Source of the DNA: UBA6049 sp965662345
Lineage (GTDB): Bacteria > Bacteroidota > Bacteroidia > Flavobacteriales_G > Salibacteraceae
Assembly (NCBI GenBank): GCA_965662345.1
Contig: CBFIHE010000015.1
Coordinates: 1 to 63,199, forward strand
Reading direction: 5' to 3'
DNA length: 63,199 nucleotides
How positions within the stretch are numbered: position 1 is the stretch's first letter; each line of letters opens with the position of its first letter. The notes under the pieces are model-generated. The model did no database searches. It was not told the origin of the DNA and saw only the letters and a program-made list of their open reading frames with translations. Shown here in pieces: positions 7,812-16,496 of the stretch. The position numbers and the translations under genes are program-made.

Positions 7812-8939
7812 ATGTCAAAAAGAGATTATTACGAGGTACTTGGACTTTCCAAGGGAGCGTCTGCAAGTGAGATAAAAAAGGCATATAGAAAACTTGCCTT
7901 GAAATACCACCCAGATAAAAACCCTGGTGATACCCAAGCTGAAGAAAACTTTAAAGAGGCTGCAGAAGCATACGAAGTACTGAGCAATGCAGACAAAAAG
8001 GCTAGATACGACCAATTTGGCCATGCCGGTATGTCTGGAGCTGCAGGAGGCGGTTTTGGAGGAGCGGGTATGTCGATGGACGACATATTCAGCCAGTTTG
8101 GAGATATCTTCGGCTCTGCCTTTGGAGGCGGTGGAGGTGGTGGTTTTGGAGGCGGTGGAGGTCGCCAACGTGCTACCCGAGGTACCAATCTACGAATTCG
8201 AGTAAAGCTGAGCCTAGAAGAAATAGCAGATGGCGTTCGCAAGAAAATAAAGGTGAACAAGCTCGTAAATGCCCAAGGATCTACCTACAAAACGTGTCAG
8301 ACTTGCGGTGGTTCTGGTAGAGTAATGCGCGTAACGAACACCTTCTTGGGGCAAATGCAAACGGCATCTACTTGCCCATCTTGCAACGGTGATGGTAAAA
8401 CAATTGAAAAGAAAGCCCCAGGTAGTGATGCAAACGGTCAAATACGCCAAGAAGATGTTATAGAAATTGACATACCAGCTGGTGTTGAAGAAGGAATGCA
8501 ACTCACCGTACGCGGCAAAGGAAATGAAGGTCCTAAAGGTGGTGTTGCAGGAGACTTAATTGTCTTAATTGAGGAAGAAAAACACGCAAGCTTGGCCCGC
8601 GAAGGCCAAAACCTGCATTATGATTTATTCTTGAATTTTGCAGACTTAGCACTTGGAGATTCTGCAGAAATCCCAACCGTATCTGGTAAAGCAAAAATCA
8701 AAATAGCTCCTGGAACAGAAGCTGGTAAAATCTTGCGTCTGAAAGGAAAAGGACTGCCCTCTGTAAATGCATATGGCACAGGAGACTTGTTGGTTCATGT
8801 TAACGTTTGGACTCCTAAAAACCTCACCAAAGAGGAGAAAGAACTCCTGGAGAAATTGCGTAACAGCAAAAATTTCCAACCAAATCCAGATGGTAGTGAA
8901 AAGAGTTTCTTCAGTAGAATGAAGGAATACTTTTCTTAA
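7812..8939 (+). CDS. dnaJ: Chaperone DnaJ with a single zinc site
   Basis: DnaJ is the Hsp40 co-chaperone that delivers unfolded clients to DnaK and stimulates its ATPase. The J domain covers residues 1-70 with HPD at 33-35. A Gly/Phe-rich linker follows to about residue 117, and two C-terminal substrate-binding domains complete the 375 residues. The zinc region keeps only two CxxCxGxG motifs, CQTCGGSG (162-169) and CPSCNGDG (188-195). By position these are motifs II and III. Motif I is replaced by a segment ending NAQGSTYK and motif IV by KKAPGSDANG. Canonical DnaJ has four motifs, so one zinc site is missing. From memory this form is widespread in Bacteroidota. A terminator follows at 8981. 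Confidence 0.95.
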   Translation: MSKRDYYEVLGLSKGASASEIKKAYRKLALKYHPDKNPGDTQAEENFKEAAEAYEVLSNADKKARYDQFGHAGMSGAAGGGFGGAGMSMDDIFSQFGDIFGSAFGGGGGGGFGGGGGRQRATRGTNLRIRVKLSLEEIADGVRKKIKVNKLVNAQGSTYKTCQTCGGSGRVMRVTNTFLGQMQTASTCPSCNGDGKTIEKKAPGSDANGQIRQEDVIEIDIPAGVEEGMQLTVRGKGNEGPKGGVAGDLIVLIEEEKHASLAREGQNLHYDLFLNFADLALGDSAEIPTVSGKAKIKIAPGTEAGKILRLKGKGLPSVNAYGTGDLLVHVNVWTPKNLTKEEKELLEKLRNSKNFQPNPDGSEKSFFSRMKEYFS

Positions 8940-8980
8940 CGAGAATAAACTCCTTTATTCTTAGATTAAAATCTAATTTT

Positions 8981-9006
8981 AGACCTGCGATAACGCAGGT
9001 CTTTTC
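8981..9006 (+). terminator. Rho-independent terminator after grpE-dnaJ
   Basis: A perfect 9-bp stem AGACCTGCG-ATAA-CGCAGGTCT (8981-9002) is followed by a short T-rich run. It ends only 8 nt before the next ATG, so the ABC gene must start from read-through or from a promoter that overlaps this region. Confidence 0.78.
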
Positions 9007-9014
9007 TTGTGCTT

Positions 9015-9953
9015 ATGGAATATATTTTAGAAGCAAAGGATATATCCAAGTCCTATGCTAATCACGTAGCCCTAAATGATGTAAGTCTTGGTATTCCCAA
9101 GGGAATAGTGTTTGGGCTGCTCGGTCCTAACGGAGCCGGAAAAACCTCTCTCATTAGAATCATAAACCAGATTACAGCTCCTGATACGGGTGAAATATTA
9201 CTGAACGGTAAGCCACTGGCTCCTGGTCACGAAAACGTCATTGGGTACTTACCGGAAGAGCGAGGACTCTACAAAAAAATGAAAGTTGGAGAACAAGCCT
9301 TGTATCTCAGTATGCTCAAGGGCATGTCTAAAAAAGAGGCACTATCTGCTCTCAAAATTTGGTTTACAAAGTTCGAAATTATCGATTGGTGGGATAAGAA
9401 GGTAGAAGAACTCTCTAAGGGGATGGCCCAAAAAATCCAATTTATAGTTACCGTTCTGCATAAACCAGACTTGTTAATTTTAGATGAACCCTTCAGTGGT
9501 TTCGACCCTATAAACACCAATCTAATCAAGCAAGAAATTTTAGCCTTAAAAGAACAGGGAACTACCATAATCTTCTCTACGCACAATATGGGATCAGTAG
9601 AAGAAATCTGTGATGAAATAGCCCTAATCAATAAATCCAAGAAGATCTTAGATGGAAAAGTGCGTGAAATCAAAGAGCAATATAAGCCCAACATTTTTGA
9701 AGTTAGCTTCAAAGGAAATATGATTGGCTTCACAAATGCTTTATGGACAGGGTTTGAATTAATCGATCATCAAACAGACGAATTCAATCATACCACAGCT
9801 AAAATCAGGATTATCAAAGACCATAACCCAAATGAGCTACTTCAAGCTATAATACCTCATGTAGAGGTTACTGGGCTTCAAGAAATATTACCATCTATGA
9901 ATGAAATCTTCATTCAAACCGTAAACCAAGAGCAGGAGACAGATCATGAATAA
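9015..9953 (+). CDS. ABC transporter ATP-binding protein (NatA-like)
   Basis: This is the cytoplasmic ATPase of an ABC-2 type exporter. The ATG at 9015 (MEYILEAKD) is preferred over a GTG two codons earlier, giving 312 residues. Walker A GPNGAGKT is at about residues 37-44. The signature LSKGMAQK and Walker B LLILDEPFSGFD follow, then the H-loop STHNMGSVEEI. The last ~90 residues form the extra C-terminal domain common in NatA-like ATPases. Its end overlaps the start of the permease gene by 8 nt, so the two should form one transporter. The substrate is unknown; sodium, drug or lipid export are all seen in this group. Confidence 0.9.
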   Translation: MEYILEAKDISKSYANHVALNDVSLGIPKGIVFGLLGPNGAGKTSLIRIINQITAPDTGEILLNGKPLAPGHENVIGYLPEERGLYKKMKVGEQALYLSMLKGMSKKEALSALKIWFTKFEIIDWWDKKVEELSKGMAQKIQFIVTVLHKPDLLILDEPFSGFDPINTNLIKQEILALKEQGTTIIFSTHNMGSVEEICDEIALINKSKKILDGKVREIKEQYKPNIFEVSFKGNMIGFTNALWTGFELIDHQTDEFNHTTAKIRIIKDHNPNELLQAIIPHVEVTGLQEILPSMNEIFIQTVNQEQETDHE

Positions 9954-11280
9954 GATTGGACTAATCATAAGCAGGGAATACATGACCCGTGTAAAAAAGA
10001 AGTCGTTCATCTTGATGACAATTTTGGGTCCTCTCCTTTTAGCTGGTGTTATGGCTTTAGTCATTTGGATTGGCCTAAGTGAAAACACAGAGCAGCGTAT
10101 ATTGGTAATTGATGAAACTGGAGGTGCGTTTTCAAATCTTGAAGATGGCGATAATTTTTCATTCATGTTTATTCCTGGTTTGGAAATTGAGCCCGCCAAA
10201 GAAGGCTTTAAAGATTCTGAATACACAAGCGTTTTGCATATTCCCCAAAACATACTGAGTAGTAATAGACCTCTACTCTACTTTAAAGAGCAGCCAGGAA
10301 ACATAATGAAGCGCTCTATTGAAAAACGGGTGGAGCGAATCGTTGAAGATGAAAAGCTAAAACTCTACGGCATCAATAAAGAGGACTACAAAAAAGTAAA
10401 AACCAGCTTTGATTTAGCCTTAATTAAGTATACCGAATCAGGAAAAGAAGAAGAGGTAATGGGTGAAAAAGCCGCCATTGGTTTTGCCTTTGGTATAGCC
10501 ATTTACATGTTCATCTTCTTATATGGCGTTCAGGTAATGCGTGGAGTAATTGAAGAAAAATCAAGTAGAATTGTAGAAGTCATTATAAGCTCAGTGAAAC
10601 CATTTGAGCTAATGATGGGTAAAATCATTGGTATTGCATTGGTGAGTATCACCCAGTTCTCTTTATGGATTGTGTTGTCATTTACTTTCATCACGGTAAG
10701 TCAACAAATGCTTTTTCAAGAAGAGTTAAATTCTTTCACTGAACAGCAAATGCAAACTACTACGGCTTTGGCAGATGCCGATGTTCCAAAAGACCTAGAT
10801 ATAAAAGCTACTGATATTACAAATCCTGCGCACTTTATTAACCGCATAAACTGGCCACTAATGCTTGGACTCTTCCTGTTTTACTTTATGGGAGGATACT
10901 TATTGTATAGCTCCCTTTTTGCTGCAGTTGGAGCAGCTGCAGATAGTGAAACAGATACCCAACAATTCATGCTGCCTATTACACTTCCACTCATTCTGGC
11001 TTACTTTCTTTCATTTACCATTATTGAAAACCCTGGAAGTCCTGCAGCATTCTGGGGCTCTATAATACCCTTCACAAGCCCCATCATAATGATGGTTCGA
11101 GTGGCTATGGGTATTGAAGAAGCACAATACTGGGAGTTGGCTCTTTCTATGGTGCTTTTGGTTGCAGGCTTTGTATTCACTACTTGGTTAGCAGCTAAAA
11201 TATACCGTACTGGTATCTTGATGTATGGCAAGAAAGTGAACTACAAGGAAATTTGGAAGTGGATTCGTTACCATGACTAA
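9946..11280 (+). CDS. ABC-2 type permease (NatB-like)
   Basis: This is the membrane partner of the preceding ATPase. The 444 residues have one transmembrane helix near the N terminus (about 20-45), a large extracytoplasmic domain (about 48-175), and then about five further membrane segments (IGFAFGIAIYMFIFLYG, IGIALVSITQFSLWIVL, LMLGLFLFYFMGGYLLY and others). That is the layout of NatB/YhaP-type permeases. The cytoplasmic loop EEKSSRIVEVIISSVKPFELMMGK is the typical coupling motif of the family. It overlaps the ATPase gene by 8 nt and the following phosphatase gene by 8 nt, so all three are tightly coupled. The exported substrate cannot be told. Confidence 0.88.
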   Translation: MNKIGLIISREYMTRVKKKSFILMTILGPLLLAGVMALVIWIGLSENTEQRILVIDETGGAFSNLEDGDNFSFMFIPGLEIEPAKEGFKDSEYTSVLHIPQNILSSNRPLLYFKEQPGNIMKRSIEKRVERIVEDEKLKLYGINKEDYKKVKTSFDLALIKYTESGKEEEVMGEKAAIGFAFGIAIYMFIFLYGVQVMRGVIEEKSSRIVEVIISSVKPFELMMGKIIGIALVSITQFSLWIVLSFTFITVSQQMLFQEELNSFTEQQMQTTTALADADVPKDLDIKATDITNPAHFINRINWPLMLGLFLFYFMGGYLLYSSLFAAVGAAADSETDTQQFMLPITLPLILAYFLSFTIIENPGSPAAFWGSIIPFTSPIIMMVRVAMGIEEAQYWELALSMVLLVAGFVFTTWLAAKIYRTGILMYGKKVNYKEIWKWIRYHD

Positions 11281-12217
11281 ACGAGGCGCAATTATAGATA
11301 TGGGAACCAACACCTGGAACTTGGTGATTGGAGAACAAACAGCAGATGGTGAAGCCTACATCCAAAGAAGCAAAGCGGTTGTAAAGCTCGCAAAAGGCGG
11401 TATTGATACTAATCGCATAGTGGATGAAGCTAAATCAAGAGCCCTAGATGCGGTTGAGAAGCATCTACAAACGCTTAGCGAGTTTGATGTTCCTATTTCT
11501 AACCTCAAAGCCATAGGAACTTCAGGGATGCGCTCACTCGAAAATGGTAAACAACTTGCAGAAGAAATTGAGTCTCGCTACGGCTTTACGGTGAGTATTA
11601 TTGATGGCGTTGAAGAAGCAAACCTCATCCGCAAAGGAGTTACCAAAGCAATTGATTTGCCTGATGAAAGCTTCTTTCTTATCATGGATATTGGTGGTGG
11701 AAGTACAGAGTTCATAATCGGAAAAGGAAGCAGAACCGTTTGGAAGCAGAGCACAGACTTAGGCGTTAGTAGGCTATTAGAACAATTTAATGCAGATGAC
11801 ACCTTCACACCAGTAGTCTTAAATCAGCTTGGCTTTTTTATAGATGCTAAGTTGAAGGAACTCACAGAGCAACTGTCACTCTATCCGGTGAATGTTCTCA
11901 TAGGCTCTTCAGGTTCTTTTGAAACGCTTTACTCAATTCAAACTAACGCATCACAAGAAAAAATAGAAAACGCTAGGCTAGCGCATTACATGCTCAACTT
12001 GGAGCATCAACAAGTAATTTTAGAACAGCTCATAAGTTCATCACTAACAGATAGATTGCAATGGCCAGGGCTCATAGAAATGAGAGCCGAGACTATGCAC
12101 ATTGCAGCACTACTGGTTAAGAAAGTAATGGAATACTCCAATCCAAATACTCTATTGGTATCTGAGTATGCTTTAAAAGAAGGAGCGCTAAGCGCATGGC
12201 TCAATCAAATTCAATAA
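11273..12217 (+). CDS. Ppx/GppA family phosphatase
   Basis: This belongs to the exopolyphosphatase / guanosine pentaphosphate phosphohydrolase family of the actin-like ATPase fold. The 314 residues open with the phosphate-1 loop IDMGTNTWNLVIGE (about residues 8-21). The second loop MDIGGGSTEFIIGKG follows, and a GSSGSFETL segment lies further on. The length matches the short two-domain form without the C-terminal HD domain of E. coli Ppx, so whether it acts on polyphosphate or pppGpp is open. It overlaps the permease by 8 nt, and the response regulator starts 1 nt after its stop. Confidence 0.88.
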   Translation: MTKRGAIIDMGTNTWNLVIGEQTADGEAYIQRSKAVVKLAKGGIDTNRIVDEAKSRALDAVEKHLQTLSEFDVPISNLKAIGTSGMRSLENGKQLAEEIESRYGFTVSIIDGVEEANLIRKGVTKAIDLPDESFFLIMDIGGGSTEFIIGKGSRTVWKQSTDLGVSRLLEQFNADDTFTPVVLNQLGFFIDAKLKELTEQLSLYPVNVLIGSSGSFETLYSIQTNASQEKIENARLAHYMLNLEHQQVILEQLISSSLTDRLQWPGLIEMRAETMHIAALLVKKVMEYSNPNTLLVSEYALKEGALSAWLNQIQ

Positions 12218-12218
12218 A

Positions 12219-13385
12219 ATGGCAACTACTGTTTTGGTAATCGATGATGAAAAAAGTATTAGGAGCTCCTTAAAAGAGATTCTTGAATACGAAAAAATGC
12301 AAGTTATTGAAGCCCAAAATGGTTCCGAAGGGTTAAGAGCAATCAAAGACCAAGAAATAGATTTGGTTCTTTGCGATATCAAAATGCCTAAAATGGATGG
12401 TACAGATGTACTTGACGGGCTAATGATGCTAAAACCTGAAGTTCCAATAATTATGATTTCTGGTCATGGTAGCATAGAAACGGCAGTTGGTGCACTCAAA
12501 AAAGGAGCTTTTGATTTTATAGAAAAGCCTATAGACCTTAACCGCCTTTTAGTTTCTGTTAGACATGCTTTAGACAAAAATAATTTGGTTGCGGAGAACA
12601 AACGTCTAAAAAAGAAAATTGCAAGGAAAACGGGATTTGATATCATTGGAGACAGCGCTGTAATCAATGAAGTAAAAGAACTAATTCATAAAGTGGCAGA
12701 TACCGATGCGAGAGTGCTCATTACTGGACCAAATGGATCTGGAAAAGAACTTGTTGCAAGGCAGCTACATGAGAAAAGCGCAAGATGTAAAGCACCATTT
12801 ATTGAAGTCAATTGTGCGGCAATACCTGCTGATTTAATTGAAAGCGAACTATTTGGTCATGAAAAGGGCGCATTTACTTCTGCCGTAAAACAGCGCAAAG
12901 GAAAGTTTGAACTAGCAGAAGGAGGCACCATTTTTCTAGATGAAATTGGCGATATGGCGGCATCTGCACAAGCCAAAGTACTGCGTGCGCTTCAAGAGAA
13001 TAAAATAACAAGAGTTGGTGGCGATAAGGATATTAAAGTAAATGTTCGAGTTATTGCAGCCACCAATAAAGACTTGAAGCATGAGATAACAGAGAACAAC
13101 TTCAGAGAAGATTTATACCACCGCTTAAGCGTTATTCCAATACACGTTCCAAGCTTAAATGAGCGAAGAGATGACATTCCCGTTTTAGCAGATTTCTTTT
13201 TAAAACAACTCTGCGAAAGTCAAGGAAGACAGGTTAAAACGATTAACGCTGGTGCATTAAAGCTGCTTTCTAAATACGATTGGACCGGGAACATAAGAGA
13301 ACTGAGAAATGTGATTGAGCGATTAATTATTTTGTCAGAATCAAAAATAACAGAAGCAGATGTAAAGCGATTCGTTATCAATTAA
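12219..13385 (+). CDS. NtrC-like response regulator lacking a DNA-binding domain
   Basis: The 388 residues consist of a receiver domain (1-120) with phospho-acceptor D53 in LVLCDIKMPKMDG and a sigma-54 activator AAA+ domain (about 142-370). Walker A is GPNGSGKE (170-177). The sigma-54 contact loop reads GAFTSA (217-222) instead of GAFTGA. Walker B is GGTIFLDEIGD (235-245), with arginine-finger residues in NFREDLYHRL. The protein ends 18 residues after the AAA+ domain, so the Fis-type helix-turn-helix of NtrC is absent. No sensor kinase gene is adjacent. It could act on sigma-54 without binding DNA, or have another ATPase role. It follows the phosphatase gene by 1 nt. Confidence 0.9.
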   Translation: MATTVLVIDDEKSIRSSLKEILEYEKMQVIEAQNGSEGLRAIKDQEIDLVLCDIKMPKMDGTDVLDGLMMLKPEVPIIMISGHGSIETAVGALKKGAFDFIEKPIDLNRLLVSVRHALDKNNLVAENKRLKKKIARKTGFDIIGDSAVINEVKELIHKVADTDARVLITGPNGSGKELVARQLHEKSARCKAPFIEVNCAAIPADLIESELFGHEKGAFTSAVKQRKGKFELAEGGTIFLDEIGDMAASAQAKVLRALQENKITRVGGDKDIKVNVRVIAATNKDLKHEITENNFREDLYHRLSVIPIHVPSLNERRDDIPVLADFFLKQLCESQGRQVKTINAGALKLLSKYDWTGNIRELRNVIERLIILSESKITEADVKRFVIN

Positions 13386-13441
13386 ATACGATTTACACCT
13401 ACTGCTATTTCCGTTAAATTTTCACCAGACTTTATCGGTGA

Positions 13442-13639
13442 AAAACCAACAATGGCTTGATTGATCTTGTAGCTGAAGCAGGTGTTGACAAAGAACTTCT
13501 TGACCTGCTGTAAATGAATAATCTAGCTGCTCAAGACATTCTTGAAAACCTTGTGGATATGAGTAAGTCTTATACAGATGAAGGATTCAAGACCAACTTA
13601 TTAGACGTTTGTGAATTGATAGAACATACTATTGATTAA
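13442..13639 (+). pseudogene. Possible gene remnant, or 41-residue small protein
   Basis: In this 397-nt gap one frame reads 23 acidic residues (ending LVAEAGVDKELLDLL), a TAA, and then immediately ATG (13514) and 41 more residues starting MNNLAAQDILENLVDMSK and ending CELIEHTID. Both halves have similar, coding-like acidic composition and share the frame, so this may be a decayed gene with a nonsense mutation. The second half could instead be a real small protein (13514-13639). I do not recognise it. The rest of the gap (13386-13441 and 13640-13782) holds nothing I can identify. Confidence 0.3.
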
Positions 13640-13782
13640 AACCTCCATTTACTTTCAAGCCAAAAAATAATAGGCATAGGGCTTCAATTAGTACTCTACT
13701 TGCTAGAACAAATACAGAGCTCTTTGGAAATATCTAATACTTCCAACGGCCCGTGCATTTCATTTACTTTAAGAGAAGCCGT

Positions 13783-16392
13783 TTAAGATAGAATCTCTAG
13801 TGCTTTAGCAAATGCCTTCTCCATACCATTGGGGTCCTTTCCTCCAGCAGTTGCAAAGAATGGTTGACCACCGCCACCACCTTTCACTTCTTTCGCCATT
13901 TCTCTTACTAAGTTTCCTGCGTGTACCTTCTTTGCCGACACCAAGTCATCTGTAACGGCCACAGAAAGGGTGATTTTATCTGACTTCGAAGCCACAATAA
14001 TTACTGCGTTTTCTAATTCAGAACGAAGCTGAAACATCATGTCTTTGATAGCGTTCTGTGCAACATCCACTTCACGCATTGCCACCTTCATCCCATTAAT
14101 CTCTCGAAGGTCGTCTTTAAGAATTGTCTTCCACTCCTTAATTCTATGACGCTGAAACTCCTCTACTCTACCTAATAAGCTTGAGTTCTCAAGAAGCAAC
14201 TCCTCCAACGAACGCTTCACATTTTTTGTGTTCCGCAACATTCCGCGCAAGTCATCTAACATGTCTACTTTCTCAAAAAGCAAGTCTTCTGCTACTTCTC
14301 CTGTAACTGCCTCAATTCTGCGTATACCTGCTGCCACACTACTTTCTCCACGCACTTTAAACAAGCCAATATTTCCTGTACGAGATACATGGGTTCCACC
14401 GCAAAGTTCTATACTATCTCCAAATTGAATAACACGAACTAGGTCACCATATTTTTCACCAAATAAGGCAAGTGCACCTAGCTCTTTAGCCTCTTGAATG
14501 GGTATTGCTCTGCGTTCTGTAAGATCAATATTACCTCTAACCAATGCATTTACTTTACGCTCAATTAATCTTAGCTCCTCAGCACTTACTCTTTCAAAAT
14601 GGCTAAAATCAAATCGTAAATAATCTTGATTGACTAACGAGCCTTTTTGTTCAACGTGCGTTCCCAAAACTTCGCGCAACACATGATGTAGTAAATGCGT
14701 TGCAGAGTGGTTAGCTGCAGTTCTTTCACGGTTACTTGCGTTAACACTTGCAGTGAACTTCTCGTCTAAGTTCTTAGGAAGTTCCTTAACAAAGTGAACA
14801 ATTAGGGCATTCTCTTTCTTGGTGTCAAAAATCGACACCTTGCCTGATTCAGCACCATCAATTACTCCTTTATCTCCTATTTGACCTCCACCCTCGGCAT
14901 AAAATGGAGTTATATTAAATACTAACTGGTAAAATGTCTTCCCTTTTTGGCTAACCCTTCTATATCGTGTTATGAATACTTCTGCTTCGGTATAATCGTA
15001 ACCAATAAACTCTTCCTGGTCATCTTCCTTCAGAACAACCCAATCATCGGTTTCTAATGAGGTTGCTTTCCGAGATCTGTTTTTCTGATCTTCTAGCGCA
15101 GCATTAAAACCTTCAATATCTACCAGCATGCTGTTCTCAGCTGCCATTAGCCGTGTTAAATCTATCGGAAATCCAAACGTATCATACAATTCAAAAGCAA
15201 AATCACCCTTTACTTGTTTGTGATTCGCTTTATACTCATTGAACCGCTGAATACCTCTTTCCAAGGTCTTCAAGAAACTTTCTTCTTCTTCCTTAATTAC
15301 GCGCTGTATGAGCTCTTGCTGTGCTGGAAGCTCAGGAAATGCTTCTCCCATCTCTTTGCACATAACCTCTACCAATTGGTAGATAAAGGCTTCTTGCATA
15401 TTCAAAAAGCTGTAGCCATAGCGAACCGCTCTTCTTAGAATTCTTCTAATCACATAACCAGCACCAGCATTAGATGGCAACTGGCCATCAGCAATTGAAA
15501 AAGCAATTGCACGTATGTGGTCTGAAATAACGCGCATAGCGATGTCTTTTTTCTCATCGCTCTGTGTGTATTTCACCCCTGTTAGCTTTTGAATTTTTGA
15601 GAGTAGGCCTGAGAAAACATCACTATCATAATTCGAACGCTTTCCTTGAAGTACGGCAGCTAAGCGCTCAAAACCCATACCGGTATCTACATGTTTGTTT
15701 GGTAGATTAACCAAGTTGCCATTGGCTTGTCTATTCAATTGCATGAAAACCAAGTTCCAGATTTCAATTACCTCTGGATGGTCTTCATTCACCAATTCAG
15801 CTCCATTGGTCTTTGACCTATCCGCTTCCGTACGTATGTCAATATGAATTTCTGAACATGGGCCACATGGACCCACATCTCCCATCTCCCAGAAATTATC
15901 TTTTTTACCAAATCTTAAAATCCGATCTGCTGGAACATACTTAGACCAGAGCTTTGCTGCTTCGGTATCCTCCGGTAATCCGTCTTCTTGATCTCCACCA
16001 AAAACGGTAATGTACAGTCTGTCCTTTTCTATACCATAAACATCTGTTAGAAGTTCCCATGCCCAATCAATGGCATCTTCTTTAAAGTAATCACCAAAAG
16101 ACCAATTGCCCAGCATTTCAAACATCGTGTGGTGATAGGTGTCTACACCAACTTCTTCTAAGTCGTTATGTTTACCAGAAACTCTAAGACACTTTTGTGT
16201 ATCCGTTATTCTGGCATTTTTCGGGTTCTCCTCTCCAAGAAAATAGTTTTTAAACTGATTCATTCCCGCATTAGTGAACATAAGCGTTGGATCGTTTTTT
16301 ACTACCATTGGAGCAGATGATACTATACGGTGTTCTTTTGCTTCAAAGAATGATAAAAATGTGCTGCGAATACGTGCTGAATCCCAGTTCAT
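13783..16392 (-). CDS. alaS: Alanyl-tRNA synthetase
   Basis: AlaRS charges tRNA-Ala and edits mischarged Ser and Gly. The 869 residues match the family length and order. The class II catalytic domain (MNWDSARIRSTFLSFF onwards, with FTNAGMNQFKNYFLG) is first. The tRNA-recognition domain follows, then the editing domain with HSATHLLHHVL and CGGTH zinc-type motifs. A C-Ala dimerisation domain ends in the glycine-rich KGGGGGQPFFATAGGKD. It is transcribed divergently from the M23 peptidase gene, with about 100 nt between. The frame stays open for 25 codons after the stop, but nothing indicates read-through. Confidence 0.97.
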   Translation of the reverse strand: MNWDSARIRSTFLSFFEAKEHRIVSSAPMVVKNDPTLMFTNAGMNQFKNYFLGEENPKNARITDTQKCLRVSGKHNDLEEVGVDTYHHTMFEMLGNWSFGDYFKEDAIDWAWELLTDVYGIEKDRLYITVFGGDQEDGLPEDTEAAKLWSKYVPADRILRFGKKDNFWEMGDVGPCGPCSEIHIDIRTEADRSKTNGAELVNEDHPEVIEIWNLVFMQLNRQANGNLVNLPNKHVDTGMGFERLAAVLQGKRSNYDSDVFSGLLSKIQKLTGVKYTQSDEKKDIAMRVISDHIRAIAFSIADGQLPSNAGAGYVIRRILRRAVRYGYSFLNMQEAFIYQLVEVMCKEMGEAFPELPAQQELIQRVIKEEEESFLKTLERGIQRFNEYKANHKQVKGDFAFELYDTFGFPIDLTRLMAAENSMLVDIEGFNAALEDQKNRSRKATSLETDDWVVLKEDDQEEFIGYDYTEAEVFITRYRRVSQKGKTFYQLVFNITPFYAEGGGQIGDKGVIDGAESGKVSIFDTKKENALIVHFVKELPKNLDEKFTASVNASNRERTAANHSATHLLHHVLREVLGTHVEQKGSLVNQDYLRFDFSHFERVSAEELRLIERKVNALVRGNIDLTERRAIPIQEAKELGALALFGEKYGDLVRVIQFGDSIELCGGTHVSRTGNIGLFKVRGESSVAAGIRRIEAVTGEVAEDLLFEKVDMLDDLRGMLRNTKNVKRSLEELLLENSSLLGRVEEFQRHRIKEWKTILKDDLREINGMKVAMREVDVAQNAIKDMMFQLRSELENAVIIVASKSDKITLSVAVTDDLVSAKKVHAGNLVREMAKEVKGGGGGQPFFATAGGKDPNGMEKAFAKALEILS

Positions 16393-16433
16393 AAGCGTGT
16401 TATGTTAAAGACTGTTAAGGTGCTGAACGCGGA

Positions 16434-16463
16434 TTGCAAAAGTAGTTTTTATCAGTAACTTTG
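16434..16463 (+). promoter_or_regulatory. Promoter of the M23 peptidase-merR pair
   Basis: TTG (16434-16436), 19 nt, TAACTTTG (16456-16463) fits the TTG-N19-TAnnTTTG pattern. On the opposite strand TACTTTTG (16444-16437) overlaps it and could serve alaS, but that copy lacks a TTG at the right distance. Confidence 0.62.
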
Positions 16464-16496
16464 CATTGCTTTAAACAAGCACATTAGCAAGCATTT

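Noticed and set aside
7829..8260. 143-residue proline-rich open frame antisense to dnaJ
   Set aside because: It is the reverse of the Gly-rich DnaJ linker (GGN codons read as CC-rich) and has no independent support.
13714..13788. 25-codon open extension in frame after the alaS stop
   Set aside because: AlaS already ends in the normal C-terminal motif, and no read-through signal is visible.
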